This document shows positions 1 to 6,940 of a DNA stretch of 19,661 nt, piece after piece (the stretch's first letter is position 1; every line of letters starts with the position of its first letter). Location: assembly GCA_001512945.1 (NCBI GenBank), contig LFTF01000026.1, positions 347 to 20,007 on the forward strand. The letters run 5' to 3'. The translations under genes and the position numbers were made by a program. This stretch comes from Clostridiales bacterium DTU023. Lineage in GTDB: Bacteria > Bacillota > Clostridia > Saccharofermentanales > DTU023. Under the pieces are notes generated by a model. The model was given only the letters and a program-made list of their open reading frames with translations. It ran no database searches and had not been told where the DNA came from.

Positions 1-525
1 GATGGCATCGAGATCAGGGTAGCCACGTCCCAGCAAATCGATCTGCCTGATTTTGACTCCTCGAGCAGACAAACTTTGACGCGACTGTTGTGCGCCATTA
101 ACTAAACTTCCGTCTTTAGCATTTTCAATACGGCCCAGTGTCGGCAAAAAGGAGTCATACGGTTTGCCCGTCACGATCAACATTTCGTCGCCCGGCGCGA
201 GGAGCGAGCGAAGACACGTAGCGATTACATGTGTACCTGAGCTGAACTGAAGTCGCACCAAAGCATCCTCCGCGCCAAAGGCATGAGCAAACACTGCTTC
301 GGTCTGTTCGCGGCCCGCATCATCGTATCCGTATCCTGTCTTGGCAATAAAGGCACTCTCAGAGACACGCGCTTTCTCGAACGCCGCAAGTACATCGAGC
401 TGCCTTTTCTCCCGGATGAGATCCACCCTGCTGAATGGCTCTTCCGCAAGCTTGATCGCTTGTTCCGACAACGCGAATACTTCGCGGCTGATCCCCCGCG
501 CGGCATACCATAAATAGCGATCCAC
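1..525 (-). CDS. Methionine gamma-lyase family protein (aluminium resistance protein family), 3' part missing
   Basis: The visible 175 codons are the N-terminal part of a fold-type I PLP enzyme of the family annotated as methionine gamma-lyase family or aluminium resistance protein (Pfam Met_gamma_lyase). Recognisable stretches are KTGYGYDDAGRE (around residues 57-68), QFSSGTH (around 88-94) and APGDEMLIVTGKPYD (around 105-119). The last two belong to the cofactor-binding large domain. The PLP lysine should lie in the missing part, so activity cannot be judged. The start is taken as GTG at 525, because GGAGG at 536-540 sits about 10 nt upstream; an in-frame ATG at 500 would delete family sequence. 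The substrate is not established for most members, so C-S lyase activity is family inference. It lies downstream of tRNA-Leu on the same strand, separated by a terminator. Confidence 0.82.
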   Translation of the reverse strand, partial: MDRYLWYAARGISREVFALSEQAIKLAEEPFSRVDLIREKRQLDVLAAFEKARVSESAFIAKTGYGYDDAGREQTEAVFAHAFGAEDALVRLQFSSGTHVIATCLRSLLAPGDEMLIVTGKPYDSFLPTLGRIENAKDGSLVNGAQQSRQSLSARGVKIRQIDLLGRGYPDLDAI

Positions 526-549
526 TAACGTTAACCCTCCCTTTGGTTC

Positions 550-555
550 ATTGTA
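550..555 (-). promoter_or_regulatory. Possible -10 element for the lyase-family gene
   Basis: Read on the minus strand this is TACAAT, one mismatch from the sigma-A -10 consensus. It lies just after the T-run of the tRNA terminator and would give a leader of about 18 nt that includes the Shine-Dalgarno sequence. No convincing -35 is found 16-18 nt upstream, so the call is weak. Read-through from the tRNA promoter is the alternative. Confidence 0.25.
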
Positions 556-556
556 C

Positions 557-606
557 TAAAAAACCACCCGCCGTTCCGGATTTCCCCAGGTCAACAGGTG
601 GCTTTT
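557..606 (-). terminator. Hairpin terminator after tRNA-Leu
   Basis: On the minus strand CCACCTG (595-601) pairs with CGGGTGG (564-570), allowing one G-T pair, and is followed by six T residues (558-563). It begins 8 nt beyond the tRNA CCA end. The loop is long, about 24 nt, and could fold further. The flanking A and T runs make it look symmetric, but no plus-strand gene ends here, so it most likely terminates the tRNA transcript. Confidence 0.62.
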
Positions 607-608
607 TC

Positions 609-691
609 TGGTGCGGCCAACGAGACTCGAACTCGTACGGTCTCCCACACGCCCCTCAAACGTGCGCGTATGCCAATTCCGCCATGGCCGC
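609..691 (-). tRNA. tRNA-Leu (anticodon GAG)
   Basis: Read on the minus strand, the 7-bp acceptor stem GCGGCCA pairs perfectly with TGGCCGC. It is followed by discriminator A and an encoded CCA (609-611). The D-arm has the Leu-type GCG/CGC stem. The anticodon stem CACGT/GCGTG closes a seven-base loop TTGAGGG, giving anticodon GAG (reads CUC and CUU). A long class II variable arm precedes the T-arm ACGAG-TTCGAGT-CTCGT. The length of 83 nt with CCA fits a leucine tRNA. It appears to be a single-gene unit with its own promoter and terminator. Confidence 0.95.
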
Positions 692-723
692 ATAGTTCCG
701 GCATTTAACCGCCGGCCCACGCC

Positions 724-752
724 ATTATTGCAAAGGACGGCCGGCTTGTCAA
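724..752 (-). promoter_or_regulatory. Sigma-A-type promoter of tRNA-Leu
   Basis: On the minus strand a perfect -35 TTGACA (747-752) is followed by a 17-bp spacer and -10 AATAAT (724-729, five of six consensus bases). Predicted initiation near 717 leaves a 5' leader of roughly 25 nt before the tRNA. Confidence 0.8.
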
Positions 753-775
753 CCGTACTGTATGATCAACGCGGA

Positions 776-790
776 TACTTGTACCAAGTA
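776..790. repeat. Perfect 15-bp palindrome, possible operator
   Basis: TACTTG (776-781), spacer TAC, then CAAGTA (785-790) form a perfect inverted repeat. It lies between the -35 of the tRNA-Leu promoter (747-752) and the -35 of the ABC-exporter promoter (799-804), ending 8 bp upstream of the latter. Size and position suit a dimeric regulator. No regulator gene is in the window, so the binding protein is unknown and the role is inference. Confidence 0.4.
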
Positions 791-798
791 CGTAATGG

Positions 799-827
799 TT
801 GAAAAAATAGACATCCTGTCTTAAAAT
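799..827 (+). promoter_or_regulatory. Sigma-A-type promoter of the ABC exporter genes
   Basis: TTGAAA (799-804), a 17-bp spacer and TAAAAT (822-827) each differ from consensus at one position. Predicted initiation is near 834, giving a leader of about 110 nt to the ATG at 944. I recognised no riboswitch or terminator in the leader. Apart from this promoter and the palindrome, 753-943 holds nothing I can call. Confidence 0.7.
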
Positions 828-943
828 TGTAAGCAGAATTTATGCTTGGCATCTGTAAATTTGCCTGGTTGTGAAAGTCAAATGTGTTGTTAACGGTTTC
901 CGATACCCACAAGTATTGTCAACCGCTTCAGATTGGAAGCATT

Positions 944-1702
944 ATGATTGAAATCAAAAATGTCAGCAAAAGTTACGACGGTGTCAGAAATGCCGTCGAT
1001 GATCTTACGCTCGATATAAAGGACGGCGAGATTTTCGGATTTTTGGGACCTAACGGCGCCGGCAAAACAACGACATTGAAGATGATCACGGGTTTATTGT
1101 CTCTCGACAGTGGCTCCATTAATGTCAACGGTTACGATATAGAGCAATCACCCCTCGAGGCCAAGCGCAGATTTGCCTTTGTACCGGATAATCCTGAAGT
1201 TTTCCTTCGGTTGAAAGGTATTGAATACCTTCGCTTCATCGGCGATATATATGGTATTGACGGGCCTACACGTGAAAGCCGTGTCGAACACCTGACACAC
1301 CGTTTCGGAATCCACGATGTTCTCAATCAAATGACCAAAACGTATTCTCACGGTATGCGTCAGAAGCTAATTCTTGTGGGAGCGCTGCTCCACGATCCTG
1401 AGACCTGGATTCTTGATGAGCCCATGACAGGTCTGGACCCGTCCTCATCGTTTCAGCTCAAACAAATGATGCGCGAACACGCCGATGCAGGTAAAACCGT
1501 TTTGTTTTCGACTCATGTACTCGAAGTTGCTGAAAAAGTGTGTGACCGACTCAGCGTCATTGATGATGGCAAGCTGCTCTTCGTCGGCACGATGGATCAA
1601 CTTAAATCTCGTTACACAGCCAACTCTTCGCTCGAATCTCTATTTCTCGAGCTTGTGGGCCAATCAGAACGCACCGCCACTTCAGGAAACGGAACTTGGT
1701 AA
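944..1702 (+). CDS. ABC transporter ATP-binding protein, EcsA-like ABC-2 exporter ATPase
   Basis: This 252-residue protein is a single nucleotide-binding domain and should power the permease encoded 13 nt downstream, at the inner face of the membrane. Visible motifs are Walker A GPNGAGKT (35-42), a signature reading SHGMRQK (135-141), Walker B ILDEP (156-160), the D-loop GLD and the H-loop His191 in STHVLEVAE. The Q-loop position reads FVPDNPE rather than containing Gln; EcsA-type ATPases have a similar departure there. The C-terminal tail LESLFLELV also resembles EcsA-like proteins. The ATG at 944 is chosen because MIEIKNVSKSYDG is the normal start of the domain and GGAAG lies 4 nt upstream; the frame is open back to a GTG at 884, which adds no family sequence. 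The transported substrate is unknown. Confidence 0.9.
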   Translation: MIEIKNVSKSYDGVRNAVDDLTLDIKDGEIFGFLGPNGAGKTTTLKMITGLLSLDSGSINVNGYDIEQSPLEAKRRFAFVPDNPEVFLRLKGIEYLRFIGDIYGIDGPTRESRVEHLTHRFGIHDVLNQMTKTYSHGMRQKLILVGALLHDPETWILDEPMTGLDPSSSFQLKQMMREHADAGKTVLFSTHVLEVAEKVCDRLSVIDDGKLLFVGTMDQLKSRYTANSSLESLFLELVGQSERTATSGNGTW

Positions 1703-1715
1703 GGCGGGTGCGTTT

Positions 1716-3446
1716 ATGAGACATTACTTGATCTTAATGCGCCCGCTGTGGCAAGAAATGATCGCTGGTTTTGGACAGGGTTTTGCGAAAATTTCTCATA
1801 AAAAGAAAAAGAAGACACGATCTAAAGGCGCATCCATCGCACTTTATACGTTCACGCTCGGCATACTCACTGTTTACTCCGTTTTATATGGGGTCGGTAC
1901 CACTGAAATGCTGGTGCAAATGGGCAATGTAGACAGTTTTCTACATCTCGTCGCCGTCGGTGCGCCCGGTATGACGTTGCTGTTCGGCGTCATGCAGGCC
2001 ATCCCAATCCTCTACCACGAGAGCAGTATCGAATCGTTGCTTGTGTTGCCGGTCAAGCCGTCCGTTATCATTGCGGGCAAAGTAACCCAGGCATTCATCC
2101 CCATGTTATTGCTGCCGATGTTGCTCTTTTTCCCCGCTTTAATCGCCCACGGTGTGATAACCGGACGCCCCTGGGCATTCTTCATCCAAACGATTCCCTT
2201 CATGATATTTGTGACATTCGCGCCGTTTGCCCTCATAACTATTTTCGTCATGATACTGATGCGTTATACAAAATTCGCGCGAGATAAGGACAGATTCCAG
2301 ATGGTGACGTCAATCATAGCCATCGTTCTCGTACTCGGATTTGTTTTTTATTCTTCCACCCAAGGGTCAGACAACGGAATTCCCGGCTCGTCCATGTTCC
2401 TACCGGACGGGTCAGCGCCGGCCCTCCAGGGCGCGTTGCGCTTCATGCCTGCTTCTGCTCTGGGCACGTTAATGCTTGCGCGCGCTGACTCTTGGCACAC
2501 ACTCCTCTATGGCCTAGGAGCGTTCGCGATCAATGCCGCGATCTTCGGAGTGCTTCTTCTTCTTTCGAGCCGTTTATATATCCCAGGCGTTCTCGGAATG
2601 AAGGCTGCTGGCAAACAGGCAAAATCGCTGACGTTAAAGCAACAGACCCGAGCATTGGCCCCTCAAAGCGCTTACCGATCGATTGTCAGCAAAGAATGGA
2701 AGCTCCTCCTACGCACACCGGCTTTCTTTACCCAAACGGTTTTATCAGCTACATTACTTCCCGTCATGATGATCGGAATCATAATTTTCACCCTTATCAG
2801 GATGGAGAAGACAGGCGGATTTGATTTTTCATTAATCGCTCTCATCCGGTTGTGGGCAGGAACCGATCTGTGGAAAGAGTCACTTTGGATCATTGTCATG
2901 GTCGCTTCGGGTGCGGCAGCTCTCTTTTCCGGCACAAACATGATGTCTTCGACCGCGATTTCACGCCAGGGAGAGCTGTTTTCATATTCTAAATTGATGC
3001 CTGTGCCAATTCACATTCAGGTGTTCGCGTGGTTGACACCCGGCCTCACCACGATGACAGTTATATGGCTGATTCTGTCTGTATCGTCTACCCTTTTCCT
3101 GCATGCCTCATGGATGTTCGGCCTCTTAATATTTGTTACAGCATGGGTCAACGCGTTCGTAATCCAGATCGTTAGTTTTTATGCCGATATGGTTTTCCCT
3201 GTTCTCGATTGGACCAATGAGATCCAGGCAGTGAAAAATACTCGGGGAGCGATGGTTTCATCATTAGGCATGTTTGTATATATCGGGTTCGTGATCGGCG
3301 TCGGGTTCCTCGCGCACGCGCTGGCAGGCGGACATTCTCTGGTGACAGCCGCTTCAATGTTCCTATTCGCGTTGACGATCGCCATTATCGCAACTTTTCT
3401 TGTTACCCAGCGAGCCAGAAAAATGTTCAACGTGATTGACATATAA
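1716..3446 (+). CDS. ABC-2 type exporter permease, about 12 transmembrane segments
   Basis: This is a 576-residue integral membrane protein, the partner of the preceding ATPase. A short cytosolic N-terminus with a lysine-rich patch (KKKKK, about residue 31) precedes about twelve hydrophobic segments. Two half-units of about six segments are joined by a hydrophilic region around residues 300-330. It resembles the large Bacillota ABC-2 permeases, possibly the Pfam family called putative ATP-binding cassette, although it has no ATPase motifs. The start is ATG at 1716 (MRHYLILMRPLW). Upstream sequence in the same frame, to about 1485, overlaps the ATPase gene in another frame and is not membrane-like. 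The 13-nt gap implies co-transcription. Substrates of such pairs are usually unknown; peptides, lipids or drugs are possible. Confidence 0.85.
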   Translation: MRHYLILMRPLWQEMIAGFGQGFAKISHKKKKKTRSKGASIALYTFTLGILTVYSVLYGVGTTEMLVQMGNVDSFLHLVAVGAPGMTLLFGVMQAIPILYHESSIESLLVLPVKPSVIIAGKVTQAFIPMLLLPMLLFFPALIAHGVITGRPWAFFIQTIPFMIFVTFAPFALITIFVMILMRYTKFARDKDRFQMVTSIIAIVLVLGFVFYSSTQGSDNGIPGSSMFLPDGSAPALQGALRFMPASALGTLMLARADSWHTLLYGLGAFAINAAIFGVLLLLSSRLYIPGVLGMKAAGKQAKSLTLKQQTRALAPQSAYRSIVSKEWKLLLRTPAFFTQTVLSATLLPVMMIGIIIFTLIRMEKTGGFDFSLIALIRLWAGTDLWKESLWIIVMVASGAAALFSGTNMMSSTAISRQGELFSYSKLMPVPIHIQVFAWLTPGLTTMTVIWLILSVSSTLFLHASWMFGLLIFVTAWVNAFVIQIVSFYADMVFPVLDWTNEIQAVKNTRGAMVSSLGMFVYIGFVIGVGFLAHALAGGHSLVTAASMFLFALTIAIIATFLVTQRARKMFNVIDI

Positions 3447-3447
3447 T
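3442..3447 (+). promoter_or_regulatory. pfp: Possible -10 element for pfp
   Basis: A perfect TATAAT overlaps the stop codon of the permease gene and would start a transcript with a leader of about 55 nt before pfp. No matching -35 is seen at 16-18 bp. No terminator separates the permease from pfp (gap 62 nt), so pfp could equally be transcribed from the ABC promoter. Confidence 0.25.
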
Positions 3448-3508
3448 AAATGGACACTTAAAGCAGTCTGCTCAGACGCGCAGCCAGACATCATCAAGGT
3501 AGGTACAC

Positions 3509-4750
3509 ATGACCCCATTAAAAGGTAATTTAGTCTTTGGACAGTCGGGAGGCCCGACCTCTGTAATCAATTCGAGCGCGGCAGGTGTTTTTCTGGAAGC
3601 CCTCGATCATCCCGACATCATCCCACGTGTTTTCGGGATGCGTCACGGCATCGAAGGCATTCTCAACGACGAATTGTTCGATATTTCCAAAGAAGAACGG
3701 TCGGAACTTGAGTTGCTCTGTGGCACACCGAGCTCAATTCTCGGTACATGCCGCTATAAACTTGCCGACCCCGCTGTTGATGATCGGGACTACAGGCGTA
3801 TTCTCGAAATACTCAAAAAATACGATATCCGATATTTCTTTTACAATGGCGGCAATGACTCGATGGACACGTGTCTGAAAGTTTCACGGTTCCTGCGCGA
3901 CAATGACTACGAATGCCGCGTCATCGGTATTCCCAAGACGGTAGACAATGATCTCTGCGGAACCGACCACTGTCCGGGATTTGGTTCTGCGGCCCGCTAC
4001 GTTGCCACATCGATTTCCGAAGTCTGGCATGATACGCACTCGTACAATACGCCCATGGCAGTCGTTTTTGAGTGCATGGGCCGTCACGCCGGCTGGCTTG
4101 CGGGCGCGTCTGCGCTGGCAAATGTCATCGGATGCGGTCCCGACCTGGTATACCTTCCCGAACTCCCTTTCGACACAGACAGCATGATTGAGGACGCGAA
4201 ACACGTGCTCAAGGAAAAAAACATCGTTCTCATTAGCGTATCCGAAGGCATCATGACTGATGAAGGCAAACTCGTGGCAGAACAACTCTCCAGACGCGCT
4301 ACGGACGCTTTTGGTCACAAACAGCTCGGCGGAGTCGCTTCGTTGCTCGCAGATCTTCTTGCCGATGAGTTAGATATCAAGGTTCGCGGCATTGAGTTCT
4401 CGCTGCTTCAGCGATCCGCGGCCCATTGCGCTTCCGGCATCGACGTCGATGAAGCTGTGCTCGCAGGAAGATCCGGCGTCAAGGCCGCGCTAGAGGGTAC
4501 GAACGGTGTCATGATCGGATTCAAACGCCTTCAAGACAATCCTTATCGGTGTGAGATCGTTCACGTGCCGTTGGCGGAGACTGCAAACAAGGAGAAGGAT
4601 GTCCCGCGCGAATGGATCAACGCAGAGGGTAACGGCATGACGCAGGCATTTATTGACTACGCGCTTCCCCTCATTGGAGGTGAGCCATCACAAATTCACG
4701 AAAATGGCCTCCCCCGATTTGCCCGTCTTAAGAAAATTCTTGTCAAGTAA
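3509..4750 (+). CDS. pfp: PPi-dependent 6-phosphofructokinase (diphosphate--fructose-6-phosphate 1-phosphotransferase)
   Basis: This cytosolic enzyme of 413 residues phosphorylates fructose 6-phosphate to fructose 1,6-bisphosphate, reversibly when pyrophosphate is the donor. The N-terminal phosphate-binding loop GQSGGPT is at 11-17. The donor-specificity residues are Asp117 in GGNDS (114-118) and Lys143 in PKTVDND (142-148); ATP-dependent enzymes carry Gly at both positions, so PPi use is predicted. The catalytic Asp is expected in the same TVDND motif. MGRHAGW (190-196) binds the sugar phosphate. The length fits short PPi-type enzymes. AAGGTAGG at 3496-3503 precedes the ATG at 3509 by 5 nt. 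The gene converges on the glycogen operon and shares a terminator with it. Assignment to the phosphofructokinase family is certain; the donor is inferred from two residues. Confidence 0.93.
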   Translation: MTPLKGNLVFGQSGGPTSVINSSAAGVFLEALDHPDIIPRVFGMRHGIEGILNDELFDISKEERSELELLCGTPSSILGTCRYKLADPAVDDRDYRRILEILKKYDIRYFFYNGGNDSMDTCLKVSRFLRDNDYECRVIGIPKTVDNDLCGTDHCPGFGSAARYVATSISEVWHDTHSYNTPMAVVFECMGRHAGWLAGASALANVIGCGPDLVYLPELPFDTDSMIEDAKHVLKEKNIVLISVSEGIMTDEGKLVAEQLSRRATDAFGHKQLGGVASLLADLLADELDIKVRGIEFSLLQRSAAHCASGIDVDEAVLAGRSGVKAALEGTNGVMIGFKRLQDNPYRCEIVHVPLAETANKEKDVPREWINAEGNGMTQAFIDYALPLIGGEPSQIHENGLPRFARLKKILVK

Positions 4751-4775
4751 ACACATGACAGACAATCGTTACGAT

Positions 4776-4818
4776 AAAGCTCCCCACCGCCCCTAACAAG
4801 GCGAGGGGAGCTTATTTA
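4776..4818. terminator. Shared bidirectional terminator between pfp and the glycogen operon
   Basis: AAGCTCCCC (4777-4785) and GGGGAGCTT (4805-4813) form a perfect 9-bp stem around a 19-nt loop. The T-tract is short and interrupted on both strands. It lies 26 nt after the pfp stop and directly before the amylase stop, as expected for a convergent terminator. Confidence 0.75.
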
Positions 4819-4820
4819 TA

Positions 4821-6935
4821 TTATTGAGGAAATATTCTCTTTGCGTCGAAATATACGGCACCACTTCGTGCGTTAAGCAACCCGTCGCCACAACCTTCCG
4901 GAAGTTCGAGTGATTCGTCGCCTCTATTAATTGCGACAAGCACCTCCCGCGGTCCGTCAATTGCGGAGCCGAACGCGTCTAGTCCGTCGTCTCCGATAAA
5001 GCGCCGGAACACGAGCAAATCATCAACCGCGTGGAGAATTTCAAAGTGCCCTGTCTTCAGGACAGGCGTTTGGCTCTTGAGTGTCATGAGCGCGACGAGT
5101 TGCCGCGTGAGATCATCGTGTCTTGCGTTGGTATCGCCTGTATGCTCCGGGTAGGTGCGTCGATTGAACGGGTCATCATAACCTTCCATACCCAACTCAT
5201 CGCCGTAATAGACAGCCATAGCGCCCGGGAAAGCCACCTGAAGAAGTGACGCAAGCACAACCAGCTGTTCGCCTTGTGAACGTTGCTGATCTGAAAGAAA
5301 AAGCGACGCCTGCTTGACACGAGTGTTTGGACAGGGAGCACCTGCAAGCTCGGTGATAATCCGAGGCGTGTCATGACTCCCAAGTAGATTCATCTGGGTA
5401 TAAAGCGATTCTTTCGGCGTCACTGAAATCATTTTCTTGAAAGCAAATGCGAGCTGTCTGGCATCGATTCCGTATTTCAAAAAATCAATCACCGCACCAC
5501 GGAACGTGTACCCCATCACAGTATCGTGCGTTCTACCAAACAGAAAATCGCGATGATGCCCGTAACTGATCTTCGCGGTCGGTTGTTCCCAGATCTCTCC
5601 CAGTATGTAAGCATCTTCGCGTTCAGACTTGACGCGTTTGCGCAAGAGACGCAGGAATGAATCAGGCAACTCGTCGGAAACATCGAGACGAAATCCGGCA
5701 CAACCGGCACGGATCCATTTTGCGAGAACGCCCTCGGGACCACAAATAAACGAGCGATATGACAGATCGTCCTCGTCTATATTGGGAAGGGAAGGGAAAT
5801 CCCACCAGCATTCATACCCAATCGGATGAGTGGGATGACCCTCCGAACCATCACGGCACACGACAATCCGCCTTTGCGCCGCCTCGTCCGCGCCCGTTTG
5901 ATCAACACAATGTTTCGCCTGCTCGTCCCAGAAAAATCGGTCCAAGGGTTTGTCATTGTGATTGAATTCATCACAAAAACGGTACCATGACGTGTACATA
6001 GAAGGCGTCCCGTCACGTTGTTCTTGCCATGCCCCCACAGAATTGTAGCGATCGTAGCGATTGAAATAGACGCTATCCGCTCCGGTATGGCTGAAAACGC
6101 CGTCTAAAATCACATAGATACCAAGTTCTTTGGCTTCTTTAAAAAGATTTGTCAGATCATCGTTGGTTCCGAGGAGCGGATCAACCGTAAGATAGTCACC
6201 GGTGTCATAGCGGTGATTTGATCTGGCTTTAAAGACAGGGTTGAGGTAGAGGGCTGTCACTCCCATTGCGGCCAAATCAGTCAATTTCTCCGTAATACCC
6301 ACGATCGTACCGCCGAAAAAGTCACACGCTTCGTACCCGTCGGGTTGCTTACCTAAATAGTCAACTTCCTCTTCCCAATCGCTGTGCCAGATCCGCTCCG
6401 GCCACCTCATCAGATCAAGCGCGCGTGATTCGTCAAATTGGAGTCCGCGGTTGTATCGGTCAGGAAATATCTGATAGATTACAGCACCTTTCATCCAGTG
6501 CGGGGTCTGAAAATCGGCGGTATGTATCGTGATCTGGAATCCCGGGATACGTTCCGAACCGTCTACCGCGAACCGCGGGCTGAATAACAACGTTTGTGCG
6601 CGCGTTTCACAACTCTCTGCGTCGGGGAATGCCCAGCGGTAGCGACCATCCTCAAGACGCACCTCAAACCAATAAAAAAATAGCCCGGGTTCATCGTCCA
6701 TTTGAAGGTTAACTGAGTAAATTAAATTGATGTCACCTTGCGCGGATTCCCGGCTCATCAGGCTATAGCCCTCGCGAAATGGTTCGAGACCATAAAGATA
6801 GAATAGGCGCACAGAATGAACCGGCACCGAAGCACCGGTTATCTTAGCCCGTAATGTTACTTGCGTTCCGACCGGTATCGGCCCGGAAGGCGTTCGATAA
6901 TAGCCCGAAGTGATGTCGTGGTGAATTAAGAACAA
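4821..6935 (-). CDS. GH13 alpha-amylase family enzyme, cyclomaltodextrinase/neopullulanase-like
   Basis: This 704-residue protein has an N-terminal beta-sandwich of about 135 residues (CBM34-like by position), then a GH13 barrel starting near MKGAVIYQIFPDRYNRG (148-164), and a C-terminal beta domain. GH13 regions are visible: DGVFSH (278-283), GFRLDVS with nucleophile Asp418, ILGEIW with acid/base Glu447, and LLGSHDT with Asp522. The order and long N-terminal domain fit the neopullulanase/cyclomaltodextrinase group, which hydrolyses short alpha-glucans or cyclodextrins. No signal peptide is seen, so it should act in the cytosol on glycogen-derived chains. The start is TTG at 6935; GAGG 8 nt upstream overlaps the last codons of glgA, whose stop is 5 nt away, implying coupled translation. 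It is longer than the usual family length of about 590. GlgX-type debranching is an alternative role. Confidence 0.87.
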   Translation of the reverse strand: MFLIHHDITSGYYRTPSGPIPVGTQVTLRAKITGASVPVHSVRLFYLYGLEPFREGYSLMSRESAQGDINLIYSVNLQMDDEPGLFFYWFEVRLEDGRYRWAFPDAESCETRAQTLLFSPRFAVDGSERIPGFQITIHTADFQTPHWMKGAVIYQIFPDRYNRGLQFDESRALDLMRWPERIWHSDWEEEVDYLGKQPDGYEACDFFGGTIVGITEKLTDLAAMGVTALYLNPVFKARSNHRYDTGDYLTVDPLLGTNDDLTNLFKEAKELGIYVILDGVFSHTGADSVYFNRYDRYNSVGAWQEQRDGTPSMYTSWYRFCDEFNHNDKPLDRFFWDEQAKHCVDQTGADEAAQRRIVVCRDGSEGHPTHPIGYECWWDFPSLPNIDEDDLSYRSFICGPEGVLAKWIRAGCAGFRLDVSDELPDSFLRLLRKRVKSEREDAYILGEIWEQPTAKISYGHHRDFLFGRTHDTVMGYTFRGAVIDFLKYGIDARQLAFAFKKMISVTPKESLYTQMNLLGSHDTPRIITELAGAPCPNTRVKQASLFLSDQQRSQGEQLVVLASLLQVAFPGAMAVYYGDELGMEGYDDPFNRRTYPEHTGDTNARHDDLTRQLVALMTLKSQTPVLKTGHFEILHAVDDLLVFRRFIGDDGLDAFGSAIDGPREVLVAINRGDESLELPEGCGDGLLNARSGAVYFDAKRIFPQ

Positions 6936-6940
6936 GCGTT

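Noticed and set aside
884..943. GTG-initiated extension of the ABC ATPase by 20 residues
   Set aside because: The added residues match no ATPase family sequence, and the ATG at 944 begins exactly where the domain normally starts with GGAAG upstream.
1485..1715. In-frame extension of the permease by 77 residues
   Set aside because: It lies inside the ATPase gene in another frame and its translation is not membrane-like; ATG 1716 gives a normal permease start.
3466..3477. GTCTG-CT-CAGAC inverted repeat after the permease gene
   Set aside because: The loop is only 2 nt and no T-run follows, so it is neither a terminator nor a convincing operator.
3884..4318. 144-codon antisense open frame within pfp
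   Set aside because: pfp is clearly coding on the opposite strand through this region; no start signal or family similarity is seen.
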